Shown here: positions 43,267-55,234 of the stretch, in pieces
Numbering within the stretch: the stretch's first letter is position 1
How the letters are laid out: the number at the start of each line of letters is the position of its first letter
Source: Thalassococcus halodurans
GTDB lineage: Bacteria; Pseudomonadota; Alphaproteobacteria; Rhodobacterales; Rhodobacteraceae
Reading direction: 5' to 3'
Assembly (NCBI RefSeq): GCF_900108225.1
Contig: NZ_FNUZ01000003.1
Location: 485,043 to 549,042, forward strand
DNA length: 64,000 nt
Position numbers and translations under genes: made by a program
The notes under the pieces: model-generated
What the model saw: only the letters and a program-made list of their open reading frames with translations
Told to the model about the DNA's origin: nothing
The model's database searches: none

Positions 43267-44799
43267 TCAAAAACCGCCAACCAACAGCCCGCCCAGCGCG
43301 CCGCCGATAACCAAACCCAAGATACCCCAAACAAATCGACCACCGCTGCTTTTGGGGTGATGGTGATCGTGCGAGCGGCTGTTTTGGGTCAGCACATCCT
43401 CGACCATTTCCGGTAGGCGCGGGCCAAATCGCGCAAGCACGCGGGCCGTTTGCGCAAGATCCTTCAGAACGGCGCGGGGGCCAATCGATTGTTTGATGTA
43501 ATCTTCGACAATCGGCTGAGCGGCTTTCCAGATATTCATGTGCGGATCAAGTGACCGCGCGACGCCTTCGACCACAACCATTGTGCGCTGCAGAAGGATC
43601 AGCTCGGTGCGGGTTTCCATGCCGAAGCGCTCTGTTACTTCGAACAGGTAGGCAAGTAAGCGGGCCATGGAGATGCGGGTGGCATCCATGCCGAAGATCG
43701 GTTCACCTACAGCGCGCAGGGCCCGGGCGAACTCATCGACGTCACGATCCGCGGGCACGTAACCGGCCTCGAAATGCACCTCGGCGACACGTTTGTAATC
43801 ACGGCGGATAAAACCGAACAGAATCTCTGCGTAGACCCGACGTGTGTATTCGTCGATGTGCCCCATGATCCCGAAATCAAGCGCGATGATGTCGCCATTT
43901 TCGGCGATTTTCAGGTTCCCCTGATGCATGTCGGCATGAAAAAAACCATCACGCAGCGCATGGTTCAGGAACAGTTGTAGCACCCGCTCGCTGAGCTCAG
44001 AGCGATCAATGCCAGCCGCATCAATCGCGGTATTGTCGCCCATCGGCAGCCCTTCGGCCCAACCCAATGTCATCACGCGACGACCTGACAGGAACCACTT
44101 GACCGGCGGCACCTGAAATCCGGCATCCTGTTCGGTGTTGGCGGCGTATTCGGATGCCGAAGCCGCCTCGAGCCGCAAGTCCAGCTCACCCAAGACCACG
44201 CCCTCAAAGTGGGTGATCACATCCATCGGGCGCAGTCGGCGCGACGCGGGTGACAGGAATTCAATAAACCGAGCGGCAAAAAAGAACGCGTCCAGATCTT
44301 TGCGGAACGCTTTCTCGATGCCGGGGCGCAGCACTTTGACAGCTACGGTTTCGCCGTTGTCCGCCAAAGTGGCCTTGTGAACCTGCGCGATAGATGCTGC
44401 AGCGACGGGTTCGCTGAACGTCGAAAACAGGCTGTCGGCAGGAACCTCCAGTTCTTCCTCGATCGCCTTCTTGGCCATCTCGGTCGAAAACGGCGGCAGT
44501 TTGTCCTGCAGGATTCGCAACTGAACGGCCAGATCTTCGCCTACAACGTCAGGGCGGGTCGACAGAACCTGACCGAACTTGATGTAGGCGGGGCCGAGAG
44601 CCGTCAGCGCGCGTGTCAGCGGCGGCATCTCGGGATCGCCTTCATACCCAAGCCATTTGAATGGCCAACCCAGCACACGTGCCGCGATGCGCAAAGGCTT
44701 GGGGGCCTCGAACGCGTCAAGAACAACGCGCATCGCGCCGGTACGTTCAAACGTTGCGCCGGTGCGGATCAAACGCCAGATATTGTGGGGTCCGCGCAT
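43267..44799 (-). CDS. ubiB: UbiB family ubiquinone biosynthesis ATPase/kinase-like protein
   Basis: UbiB (ABC1/ADCK family) is an atypical kinase-like ATPase needed for ubiquinone synthesis. The 510-residue protein has the KxGQ motif (YIKFGQVLSTRPD) near residue 90, the AAAS nucleotide loop (PVAAASIAQVHKATL), the catalytic HADMHQGNL and metal-binding DFGIMG. A C-terminal hydrophobic hairpin (FVWGILGLVIGGALGGLLVGGF) anchors it in the membrane. ATG 44799 gives the MRGPHNIWRLIRTG start usual in this family. It follows ubiE by one base. Confidence 0.95.
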   Translation of the reverse strand: MRGPHNIWRLIRTGATFERTGAMRVVLDAFEAPKPLRIAARVLGWPFKWLGYEGDPEMPPLTRALTALGPAYIKFGQVLSTRPDVVGEDLAVQLRILQDKLPPFSTEMAKKAIEEELEVPADSLFSTFSEPVAAASIAQVHKATLADNGETVAVKVLRPGIEKAFRKDLDAFFFAARFIEFLSPASRRLRPMDVITHFEGVVLGELDLRLEAASASEYAANTEQDAGFQVPPVKWFLSGRRVMTLGWAEGLPMGDNTAIDAAGIDRSELSERVLQLFLNHALRDGFFHADMHQGNLKIAENGDIIALDFGIMGHIDEYTRRVYAEILFGFIRRDYKRVAEVHFEAGYVPADRDVDEFARALRAVGEPIFGMDATRISMARLLAYLFEVTERFGMETRTELILLQRTMVVVEGVARSLDPHMNIWKAAQPIVEDYIKQSIGPRAVLKDLAQTARVLARFGPRLPEMVEDVLTQNSRSHDHHHPKSSGGRFVWGILGLVIGGALGGLLVGGF

Positions 44800-44800
44800 A

Positions 44801-45553
44801 TTAGATTTTCCACCCCGAATGCAGGCAGGCAATGCCCATGCTCAGGTTGCGATACTTAGCGTTTTCAAAACCGGCCTTTTTCACCATCCCAAGGAAGGTT
44901 TCCTGATCGGGGAACTGACGGATCGATTCCACCAAGTACTGATAACTGTCTTTGTCGCCAGCGATCAGCTGGCCCATGCGGGGAATGATGTTGAAGGAAT
45001 ACAGGTCGTAGACCTTCTGCATCATCTCATTGGGAATCTGATTGAATTCCAGCACCATCAGTCGGCCACCCGGACGCAGCACGCGATAAGCTTCGTTCAA
45101 CGCCTGCTGCGGCACGGTCACGTTCCGGATGCCAAAGGAAATCGTGTAAACGTCAAAGGTGTTGTCTTCAAAGGGCAGGGCCATCGCGTCGCCCACGACC
45201 CAATCCAGACTGTCGGCCATCGATGCGGCCTCGGCACGTTTGCGGCCTTCAGTCAGCATCGGCTCTGTCAGGTCCAGAACGGTGGCATGGCCGCGGCCCG
45301 CGCGTTTCAAAAAGCGAAACGAAATATCACCGGTCCCGCCTGCGACATCCAGCAGCTTCTGGCCAGGGCGCGGCGCAAGCCAATCCATCATCGCATCTTT
45401 CCAGATACGGTGGATGCCCATGCTCATGGCGTCGTTCATCACGTCGTACTTGTTGGCGACAGAGTTGAAGACACCCTGAACCTTGCCTGCCTTTTCAGAT
45501 TCCTGAATTTCGCTGAATCCGAAATGCGTCGTTTTTCCAGAGTTTTCGGTCAT
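44801..45553 (-). CDS. ubiE: Ubiquinone/menaquinone biosynthesis C-methyltransferase UbiE
   Basis: UbiE adds a methyl group to the quinone ring. From ATG 45553 the protein has 250 residues and starts [44 protein letters not shown], typical for Alphaproteobacteria. The SAM motif [13 protein letters not shown] is at about residue 75, with [16 protein letters not shown] and [22 protein letters not shown] segments. Upstream in-frame codons to 45838 overlap mutM and are not used. Co-transcribed with ubiB. Confidence 0.95.
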   Translation of the reverse strand: MTENSGKTTHFGFSEIQESEKAGKVQGVFNSVANKYDVMNDAMSMGIHRIWKDAMMDWLAPRPGQKLLDVAGGTGDISFRFLKRAGRGHATVLDLTEPMLTEGRKRAEAASMADSLDWVVGDAMALPFEDNTFDVYTISFGIRNVTVPQQALNEAYRVLRPGGRLMVLEFNQIPNEMMQKVYDLYSFNIIPRMGQLIAGDKDSYQYLVESIRQFPDQETFLGMVKKAGFENAKYRNLSMGIACLHSGWKI

Positions 45554-45641
45554 GGCACTTGTCGTTTCCTTGGCTTGCCCCTTCTTATAGAGCGCCAGAG
45601 CGCCGATACAATGCGCCCCGCTACCCAAGGACCGCGACATC

Positions 45642-46493
45642 ATGCCTGAGTTACCCGAAGTTGAGACTGTCCGACGTGGATTGGCGCCCGCAATGGAGGG
45701 CGCCGTGATCGCCAAAGCTTCTGTGAACCGACCGGATTTGCGCTGGCCCTTTCCGGAAAGGATGGCAGAGCGCTTGACCGGAGCCACGGTTTTACAGCTT
45801 CGGCGCAGGTCCAAATATATTCTTGCGGACCTCAGCACGGGCGAAACCCTGCTGATTCATTTGGGCATGTCTGGGCGGATGTTAGTGACGGGCGATCCCT
45901 TGGGGCAATTCGTCCACGATCATCAGCCTGCGCAAAAGCACGATCACGTGGTTTTTGACATGGAAAATGGCGCGTGGATCACATTCAACGATCCACGCCG
46001 GTTTGGTGCGATGGATCTGATGGAAACAGCAAGGCAGGCCGAACATCCCTTGCTGACCGTACTAGGCCCCGAACCGCTAGGAAACACATTTGACGAATCG
46101 TATTTGTACGAGCGCCTGAAGGATCGGAAAACGCCGATCAAGTCTGCGCTTCTGGATCAGAAAAACGTCGCAGGATTAGGCAACATTTATGTGTGCGAAG
46201 CGCTTTACCGTTGCAGAATTCACCCAGCGCGAAAGGCGGCGAATCTGTCTAAGGCACGGATAACCGGACTGGTGCCGGTCATTCGCGATGTGCTGACGGA
46301 TGCGATTGCCGCGGGCGGGTCCAGTTTGAAAGATTTCCGCCAAGCCGATGGAGAGCTTGGATATTTTCAGTACAGTTTTGACGTGTATGGCCGCGAAGGC
46401 GACCCGTGCCGCCGCGCTGGATGCGACGGAACGATCGCGCGGATCGTTCAATCTGGTCGGTCCAGTTTCTACTGTCCGCAATGTCAAAGATAA
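45642..46493 (+). CDS. mutM: Formamidopyrimidine-DNA glycosylase MutM (Fpg)
   Basis: MutM removes 8-oxoguanine and formamidopyrimidines. The 283-residue enzyme starts with the catalytic [14 protein letters not shown] (Pro1 after Met removal, Glu2), has the conserved Lys in HLGMSGRM, and the C-terminal zinc finger [28 protein letters not shown] with four cysteines. Divergent from ubiE across 88 bases. Confidence 0.97.
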   Translation: MPELPEVETVRRGLAPAMEGAVIAKASVNRPDLRWPFPERMAERLTGATVLQLRRRSKYILADLSTGETLLIHLGMSGRMLVTGDPLGQFVHDHQPAQKHDHVVFDMENGAWITFNDPRRFGAMDLMETARQAEHPLLTVLGPEPLGNTFDESYLYERLKDRKTPIKSALLDQKNVAGLGNIYVCEALYRCRIHPARKAANLSKARITGLVPVIRDVLTDAIAAGGSSLKDFRQADGELGYFQYSFDVYGREGDPCRRAGCDGTIARIVQSGRSSFYCPQCQR

Positions 46494-46558
46494 CTTGATC
46501 CAAGTGACCGGCGTGATAATGACTCGGAACCTGACCGAAACAAAAAACGAGTTCTTAC

Positions 46559-47335
46559 ATGGCCTTTGAAACGATCATCGTCGAAGTCGAAGACCACGTT
46601 GCTACGATCAAGCTGAATCGCCCCGAAGCGCTGAACGCATTGAATTCGCAACTTCTTGGTGAATTGGCAGAGGCGTTGAAAGATGCCGATCAGAACGAAA
46701 AGGTCCGCTGCATTATTCTGACCGGTTCGGCCAAGGCTTTTGCTGCAGGCGCAGACATCAAGGAAATGTCCGAAAAGACTTTCGTTGAAATGTTCATGTC
46801 CGATTTCTTTGGTGCCGAATCTGAAGCGGTGACCAAGGTGCGTAAGCCGATCATTGCTGCTGTCGCGGGCTACGCGCTGGGCGGTGGTTGCGAGCTGGCG
46901 ATGATGTGCGACTTCATCATTGCGGCGGATAACGCGAAATTCGGTCAGCCGGAAATCAACCTTGGTGTCGTTGCCGGTATCGGTGGCACACAGCGTCTGA
47001 CCCGTTTTGTGGGCAAATCCAAATCCATGGATATGCACCTGACAGGTCGCTTCATGGACGCGGAAGAAGCCGAGCGCTCGGGTCTTGTCAGCCGCGTTGT
47101 TCCGGCCAAATCCCTGATGGAAGAGGCCCAAGGTGCTGCGGCGAAAATTGCCGAGAAATCCATGATGGCTTCGATGGTGGTAAAAGAGGCGGTGAACCGC
47201 GCTTATGAAACCACACTGGCTGAAGGTCTGTTGATCGAACGGCGCATGTTCCATTCACTTTTCGCGACCGAAGACCAGAAAGAAGGCATGGCTGCTTTCC
47301 TGGAAAAGCGCACGGCGCAGTTCCGCGACAAATAA
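46559..47335 (+). CDS. Enoyl-CoA hydratase/isomerase family protein
   Basis: A 258-residue crotonase-fold protein. It hydrates trans-2-enoyl-CoA in beta-oxidation. The CoA oxyanion-hole motifs [11 protein letters not shown] and [15 protein letters not shown] are present, with the catalytic Glu positions in the GGGCELAM and [17 protein letters not shown] segments. The [30 protein letters not shown] terminus is typical of the alphaproteobacterial group next to mutM and rpsT. The exact substrate chain length is not shown by sequence. Confidence 0.93.
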   Translation: MAFETIIVEVEDHVATIKLNRPEALNALNSQLLGELAEALKDADQNEKVRCIILTGSAKAFAAGADIKEMSEKTFVEMFMSDFFGAESEAVTKVRKPIIAAVAGYALGGGCELAMMCDFIIAADNAKFGQPEINLGVVAGIGGTQRLTRFVGKSKSMDMHLTGRFMDAEEAERSGLVSRVVPAKSLMEEAQGAAAKIAEKSMMASMVVKEAVNRAYETTLAEGLLIERRMFHSLFATEDQKEGMAAFLEKRTAQFRDK

Positions 47336-47506
47336 GGCCAAAGCTAAGAAAAGAATCGGGTTGGCAGGATAGGTGTTTTCGCCTATACGCCGCCCAACAC
47401 ATGCGCGTGATGCCCGCTTAGGCAAGAATCGATCCGGTGGTTCATATCCGGCGTCGGCGTCAGTTGCGCTTAGACAGAATAGAATACGAACCTAGGAAAC
47501 GATCAC

Positions 47507-47770
47507 ATGGCAAACTCGGTACAGTCCAAGAAACGCGCACGTCAGAACGAAAAGCGTAATGACATCAACACGGCGCGCCGTTCGCGCATCCGTACATTCA
47601 TCCGCAAGGTTGAAGAAGCAATCGCATCCGGCGACAAAGACGCAGCAGCAGCCGCTCTGAAGGCAGCTCAGCCCGAACTGATGCGCGGCGTCACCAAAGG
47701 CGTTTTCCACAAAAACACAGCGTCCCGCAAACTGTCGCGTCTGGCCGCTCGCGTTAAAGCTCTGGCGTAA
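47507..47770 (+). CDS. rpsT: Ribosomal protein S20
   Basis: The 87-residue basic protein S20 binds 16S rRNA early in small-subunit assembly. [39 protein letters not shown] and [22 protein letters not shown] are the family signatures. It is monocistronic, ended by a strong hairpin at 47791-47821. Confidence 0.98.
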   Translation: MANSVQSKKRARQNEKRNDINTARRSRIRTFIRKVEEAIASGDKDAAAAALKAAQPELMRGVTKGVFHKNTASRKLSRLAARVKALA

Positions 47771-47790
47771 ACCAAGCTTAACGAAAGATT

Positions 47791-47821
47791 AAAAAGCGTC
47801 GCTTTCGAGCGGCGCTTTTTT
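47791..47821 (+). terminator. Rho-independent terminator of rpsT
   Basis: A 13-bp stem (one G-T pair) with a TTCG loop and six T after it, 20 bases beyond the rpsT stop, is a textbook terminator. Confidence 0.9.
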
Positions 47822-47823
47822 GT

Positions 47824-48239
47824 TTTTTTGCCACGAATTTTTTGACCAAGAGATTCTTTTTCCAGAAACTGCGAGTCAACAAGTAGTTTCTGTTGAAGCG
47901 CCTCGCAGCAGGTTGCTAACTTGCCGTCAGCGAGTCACTTTTCGCTGGGGGGACAGGGAGCGCAGGGATCCGTTTTTGATCTTTGTTAACGCTGTTCATG
48001 TGCAAATTAGTGCATGAAATCAGGAGCTTGCCTCCGCCGGTCCAAAAGAAGCGCATGGCGCAGACAGTAAAATTTGTCCGGAATCGGGAACCGGACGCCT
48101 TATTGTTGTGCGTCATCATATGTCACGTGTCCCATCCGGGACGCGCGAGGCTTTTTGTTCCCAAATGAAGGGTGACCGCGCTGGTCGCGTTCTGCGCGTG
48201 GCCGGTTAACTGACGACGGGAAAGCGAAGCGGGAAATTT
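47824..48239. other. Gene-free leader upstream of dnaA
   Basis: No protein gene fits this 416-bp gap. No DnaA box matching TTWTNCACA is seen, so it is not a likely origin. Three GANTC sites (47852, 47873, 47932), the target of the CcrM methyltransferase in Alphaproteobacteria, lie within 85 bases. The dnaA promoter should be here, but I cannot assign -35/-10 elements. Confidence 0.5.
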
Positions 48240-49613
48240 ATGACACGGGATCAATGGGGTGCTCTCCAAAATGATATTTGCAAGACGATCGGGCAAAACA
48301 ATTACAAGGTTTGGATCGAACCCCTGAACTACGAAGGCGCGGAATCCGGCGTAGCAATTTTCCAAGCACCTACGAATTTTTTCGGCACATATGTGTCCCA
48401 GAACTACGGCGATATGCTGCTGTCGCAGATCGCTTCGGTAAATCCGTCCGTGCGTCGCATTCACTTCAAAACCGATGTCGATGCGCGCGAAGCTGTCAAA
48501 GCACCTCGTGCGCCCCAAATGGCGGCCGAGGTTCCTGAACCCGTCCAACAGCAATCTTCTGCATCCGATCTGCTGCCCGGCGCGCCGCTTGATAAACGCT
48601 TTACCTTTGACACCTTCGTTGTCGGCAAACCGAACGAACTGGCGCACGCCGCTGCCCGCCGCGTGGCCGAAGGTGGCCCTGTCACGTTCAACCCGCTGTT
48701 CCTGTATGGTGGCGTTGGTCTTGGTAAAACGCACCTGATGCATGCGATTGCGTGGGAACTGCGCACGCGCCAGCCCAACTTGAACGTCCTTTATCTGTCC
48801 GCGGAACAGTTCATGTACCGCTTTGTTCAGGCGCTGCGCGACCGCCGCATGATGGATTTCAAATCCATCTTCCGTTCGGTCGACGTTCTGATGGTGGATG
48901 ACGTGCAGTTCATCGCAGGTAAGGACAGCACACAAGAAGAATTCTTCCACACGTTCAACGCACTTGTGGATCAGAACAAACAGATCATCATTTCGGCCGA
49001 CCGCGCGCCGGATGAAATCAAGGATCTGGAAAACCGTATCCGCTCGCGTCTGCAGTCCGGTTTGGTCGTTGACCTGCATCCGACCGATTACGAACTGCGT
49101 CTTGGCATTCTGCAGTCCAAGGTCGAAGCCCAGCGCGCGATCTATCCGAACTTGGAAATCGACCCCCGTGTTCTGGAATTCCTTGCGCACCGCATTTCGA
49201 CCAACGTGCGCGTTCTGGAAGGTGCCCTGACCCGTCTGTTCGCTTTCGCGTCGCTTGTCGGTCGCGAAATCAACATCGACCTGACGCAGGAATGTCTGGC
49301 CGACGTTCTTCGCGCGTCCGAGCGCAAGGTCTCGATCGAGGAAATCCAGCGTCGCGTTGCTGAACACTACAACATCCGCCTAAGCGAAATGGTCGGCCCC
49401 AAACGCGTTCGTACCTTTGCGCGCCCGCGTCAGGTTGCCATGTATTTGTGCAAACAGCTGACCAGCCGGTCGCTTCCGGAAATCGGCCGCAAATTCGGTG
49501 GACGTGACCACACGACCGTCATGCACGGTGTCCGCCGCATCGAAGAGCTGAAAATACAGGACGGACAAATCGCAGAAGACCTCGAAATTCTGCGCAGAAC
49601 GCTCGAAGAGTGA
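48240..49613 (+). CDS. dnaA: Chromosomal replication initiator protein DnaA
   Basis: DnaA binds DnaA boxes and opens the origin. The 457-residue protein has the N-terminal helicase-loading domain (WGALQNDICKTIGQNNYKVWIEPL), a short linker, the AAA+ domain with Walker A YGGVGLGKTHLMHA (about 158-171) and Walker B VLMVDDVQFIAGK, and the C-terminal helix-turn-helix with signature GRDHTTVMHGVRRIEEL. It starts the dnaA-dnaN-recF-gyrB region and lies about 36 kb from the proposed oriC. Confidence 0.98.
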   Translation: MTRDQWGALQNDICKTIGQNNYKVWIEPLNYEGAESGVAIFQAPTNFFGTYVSQNYGDMLLSQIASVNPSVRRIHFKTDVDAREAVKAPRAPQMAAEVPEPVQQQSSASDLLPGAPLDKRFTFDTFVVGKPNELAHAAARRVAEGGPVTFNPLFLYGGVGLGKTHLMHAIAWELRTRQPNLNVLYLSAEQFMYRFVQALRDRRMMDFKSIFRSVDVLMVDDVQFIAGKDSTQEEFFHTFNALVDQNKQIIISADRAPDEIKDLENRIRSRLQSGLVVDLHPTDYELRLGILQSKVEAQRAIYPNLEIDPRVLEFLAHRISTNVRVLEGALTRLFAFASLVGREINIDLTQECLADVLRASERKVSIEEIQRRVAEHYNIRLSEMVGPKRVRTFARPRQVAMYLCKQLTSRSLPEIGRKFGGRDHTTVMHGVRRIEELKIQDGQIAEDLEILRRTLEE

Positions 49614-49769
49614 TTCCCAACCACCACAATCTTGTCTCGGGCTGCTTCTTAGCGGCCCGCTGGCCTTGACGCCTCCGTCATTCCATTGGACAAAACAGAA
49701 ACAACTTAGCTGGGGCGCGCCATCCGACTGTTGAATCCTGCGCCATCCAGCCCTTCGGAGGGATAAGCG

Positions 49770-50888
49770 ATGAAATTCAGCATGGAACGCGCGACACTGC
49801 TTAAGGCCGTGAGTCAGGCGCAGTCCGTCGTCGAGCGGAGAAACACCATTCCGATCCTCGCTAACGTGCTGATCGAAGCCGAAGGCGACACGGTCATGTT
49901 CCGTGCCACCGATCTGGATATCGAAGTTGTTGATAAGGCGCCCGCGCAGGTCGAAAAGGCCGGTGCAACGACCGTGTCTGCGGTCATGCTGCACGAAATC
50001 GTGCGCAAGCTGCCCGACGGTGCGCTGGTCACGCTGACAGAAGACGGTGCATCCGGTCGCCTGACTGTCGAAGCGGGCCGTTCCAACTTCTCGCTCGCGA
50101 CGCTGCCTAAGGAAGACTTCCCTGTCATGGCGTCGTCGGAGTACTCGGCAAACTTCAGTGCCAAGGCATCTGTCCTGCGCCGCCTGTTCGATAAGGCGAA
50201 GTTCGCGATTTCTACCGAGGAAACACGTTACTATCTGAACGGCGTCTACATGCACGTCGCCGAGGCAGAAGACGGCCGCATGCTGCGTTGCGTGGCAACC
50301 GACGGTCACCGTCTGGCCCGCATCGACGCGACTGTGCCCGCCGGTGCCGAAGATATGCCGGGCGTCATCGTGCCCCGTAAAACCGTGGGCGAACTGCGTA
50401 AGCTGCTGGATGACGACGATATGGACATCGCGGTTTCGGTGTCCGAGACCAAAGTTCGCTTCGCAACACCGGACATCACCCTGACGTCCAAGGTGATTGA
50501 TGGCACGTTCCCCGACTACACACGCGTTATTCCGACAAGCAACACACGCCGTCTGGAAGTGGACGCAGCGGACTTTGCCAAAGCGGTTGACCGTGTGGCG
50601 ACGGTTAGCTCGGAACGGTCGCGCGCTGTTAAACTGCAATTGGACGAAGACCGTCTGGTTCTGTCGGTGAATGCCCCCGATAGCGGCGCTGCGGAAGAAG
50701 AGCTGGCCGTGGCCTATGGCGATGAGCGCCTCGAAATTGGTTTCAACGCCAAATACCTCTTGGAAATCGCAAGTCAGGTTGATCGCGAAAACGCCGTGTT
50801 CCTGTTCAACTCGTCTGGCGATCCGACCCTGATGCGCGAAGGCAATGACACATCGGCGGTATACGTCGTCATGCCGATGCGTGTGTGA
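49770..50888 (+). CDS. dnaN: DNA polymerase III beta sliding clamp
   Basis: The beta clamp tethers Pol III to DNA. The 372-residue protein has three similar clamp domains, starts MKFSMERATLLKAVSQAQSVVERRNTIPILANVLIEA, and ends AVYVVMPMRV. A good GGAGG site precedes ATG 49770. The stop overlaps the GTG start of recF (GTGA). Confidence 0.98.
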   Translation: MKFSMERATLLKAVSQAQSVVERRNTIPILANVLIEAEGDTVMFRATDLDIEVVDKAPAQVEKAGATTVSAVMLHEIVRKLPDGALVTLTEDGASGRLTVEAGRSNFSLATLPKEDFPVMASSEYSANFSAKASVLRRLFDKAKFAISTEETRYYLNGVYMHVAEAEDGRMLRCVATDGHRLARIDATVPAGAEDMPGVIVPRKTVGELRKLLDDDDMDIAVSVSETKVRFATPDITLTSKVIDGTFPDYTRVIPTSNTRRLEVDAADFAKAVDRVATVSSERSRAVKLQLDEDRLVLSVNAPDSGAAEEELAVAYGDERLEIGFNAKYLLEIASQVDRENAVFLFNSSGDPTLMREGNDTSAVYVVMPMRV

Positions 50889-52006
50889 CCCTGTCAGGCC
50901 TTCACCTACAATCGTTAAATCTGTCTCATTTCCGTTCGCATAAGCGGGCGGAAATTGACGTTGATAGCCGTCCCATCGCCATCTTCGGGCCAAATGGCGC
51001 GGGCAAGACCAACTTGCTCGAAGCAGTGTCGCTGTTTTCCCCCGGTCGCGGGATGCGTCGCGCGTCGGCAGAGACTATGACACGACGGCCCGAGGCGCTG
51101 GGCTGGAAGGTGTCAGGCATTCTGACCGCGCCCGATGGTGTCCACGAAATCGCGTTTCAGTCTGAAAACGGCAATCCGCGCACGGTCCGGGTGAATGATA
51201 AACCAGCCTCACAGGTCGCGCTGGGCCGGATCGCGCGGGTTTTGTGGCTAGTCCCCAGCATGGACCGCTTGTGGATCGAAGGGGCCGAGGGACGCAGGCG
51301 GTTTCTGGATCGCATGACGCTTAGTTTCTTTCCCGAACACGCCGAAGCGACGCTGAACTATGAAAAGGCGATGCGCGACCGGAACAGGCTGTTGAAGGAT
51401 CAGGTACGTGATCCCGTCTGGTATCGCGCGCTCGAGGCGCAGATGGCGCGCACGGGTGCTGTCATCCATGCCAACCGCGTTGCCGCGCTGAAGGCCCTCG
51501 CAGAGGCGCAAGAAAACGCTGAAACCAGCTTCCCAAGCGCGGATCTGACCCTGACCCAAGCCGATGGCGACATGCCTGAAACAGAAGAGGCCTTGGCGCA
51601 GGCCTTGGCCGATGGCCGCCCGCGCGACGTCATGGCGGGACGAACGCTGATCGGGCCGCATCGTGCCGATCTGTACGGCGTGTTTCAGGCCAAGGGCGTG
51701 CCAGCCTCTGACTGCTCGACCGGCGAACAGAAGGCGTTGCTGATTTCCCTGATCCTTGCCAACGCCCGCGCGATTGCCAAGGATTTCGGCGCAGCGCCCA
51801 TTCTGTTACTGGATGAGGTCGCGGCCCATCTTGATGCTGGAAGACGTGCAGCGCTTTACGATGAAATAACCGCGCTAGGTGCGCAGGCTTGGATGACAGG
51901 CACGGGTGCCGAATTGTTCGAAGAACTGGGCCAGCGCGCGCAGTATATTGAAGTCACCGAACAAGACGGGCAAAGCTGCACCAAGCAGATCGCGCTTTCA
52001 TCGTAG
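50885..52006 (+). CDS. recF: DNA replication and repair protein RecF
   Basis: RecF helps RecA load at DNA gaps. The 373-residue SMC-like ATPase has Walker A FGPNGAGKTNLLEA (about residue 33), signature STGEQKALLISLILAN and Walker B ILLLDEVAAHLD. It starts with GTG 50885 inside the dnaN stop, showing tight coupling. Confidence 0.96.
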   Translation: MTLSGLHLQSLNLSHFRSHKRAEIDVDSRPIAIFGPNGAGKTNLLEAVSLFSPGRGMRRASAETMTRRPEALGWKVSGILTAPDGVHEIAFQSENGNPRTVRVNDKPASQVALGRIARVLWLVPSMDRLWIEGAEGRRRFLDRMTLSFFPEHAEATLNYEKAMRDRNRLLKDQVRDPVWYRALEAQMARTGAVIHANRVAALKALAEAQENAETSFPSADLTLTQADGDMPETEEALAQALADGRPRDVMAGRTLIGPHRADLYGVFQAKGVPASDCSTGEQKALLISLILANARAIAKDFGAAPILLLDEVAAHLDAGRRAALYDEITALGAQAWMTGTGAELFEELGQRAQYIEVTEQDGQSCTKQIALSS

Positions 52007-52016
52007 GCCATCCGAC

Positions 52017-52637
52017 ATGACCATCACCGCAACAGAACTCGCGCTTTATGCGGGCGCATTGTTCATCCTGTTCCTGACCCCTGGACCTGTCTGGGTTGCC
52101 TTGTTGGCGCGGTCAATGTCCGGCGGGTTTCATGCGGCGTGGCCGTTGGCGTTTGGCGTTGTTGTAGGTGATGTGCTGTGGCCGTTTCTCGCGATCCTTG
52201 GCGTCACATGGATTGTCTCGGTCTTCTCCGGCTTTCTGCTGTTCATGAAGTGGGTCGCCTGCCTGACATTCCTGTTGATGGGTTATCTGATCATCAAAAA
52301 CGCCGACAAACAGATATCAAGCGATAGCCGTTTGACACGACCCGGCATGTGGGCGGGGTTTTTGGCCGGCTTGGCCGTGATCATTGGCAATCCCAAGGCG
52401 ATCCTGTTCTACATGGGCATGCTTCCGGGTTTCTTCGATCTGCCCAGTTTGCAGTGGCCGGATATGATTGCCATCGCGGCCCTATCCGCGGCGGTGCCCT
52501 TGGTTGGAAATCTGATCCTTGCGCTGTTTGTGGACCGCGTGAAACGCTTGATGACATCACCAAAAGCATTGCGCCGCACAAACCTGACAGCCGGTAGTTT
52601 GATGATCGCCGTCGGGCTTTTCATTCCCTTCACGTAA
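52017..52637 (+). CDS. LysE/RhtB family amino-acid exporter
   Basis: A 206-residue membrane protein with five to six hydrophobic segments, N-terminal LALYAGALFILFLTPGPVWVALLARSMSGG (the LysE family GP-x-x-x-x signature) and a middle GFLAGLAVIIGNPKAILFYMGMLPGFF. Members export lysine, homoserine or threonine; the substrate here cannot be named. It starts 10 bases after recF. Confidence 0.88.
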   Translation: MTITATELALYAGALFILFLTPGPVWVALLARSMSGGFHAAWPLAFGVVVGDVLWPFLAILGVTWIVSVFSGFLLFMKWVACLTFLLMGYLIIKNADKQISSDSRLTRPGMWAGFLAGLAVIIGNPKAILFYMGMLPGFFDLPSLQWPDMIAIAALSAAVPLVGNLILALFVDRVKRLMTSPKALRRTNLTAGSLMIAVGLFIPFT

Positions 52638-52683
52638 GCTCCGCACGGGCAGCGGGACAGGATTTGGCGGAAACTGATTCTAA

Positions 52684-55182
<2,499 letters not shown>

Positions 55183-55193
55183 GGCAGATAGAA

Positions 55194-55223
55194 AAGGCGG
55201 AGGTTCCTTGTGACCTCCGCCTT
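55194..55223. terminator. Bidirectional terminator between gyrB and the Rieske oxygenase gene
   Basis: An 11-bp perfect inverted repeat with an 8-base loop lies between two convergent stops. On the minus strand it is followed by four T, so it serves the Rieske gene best; on plus only two T follow. Confidence 0.8.
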
Positions 55224-55234
55224 AAACCATTTCT

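Noticed and set aside
48123..49367. 414-residue open frame antisense to dnaA
   Set aside because: Opposite the conserved DnaA frame, without ribosome site or family motif.
49380..50993. 537-residue open frame antisense to dnaN and the dnaA end
   Set aside because: It overlaps two essential genes on the other strand and its composition reflects the codon bias of those genes; no domain is visible.
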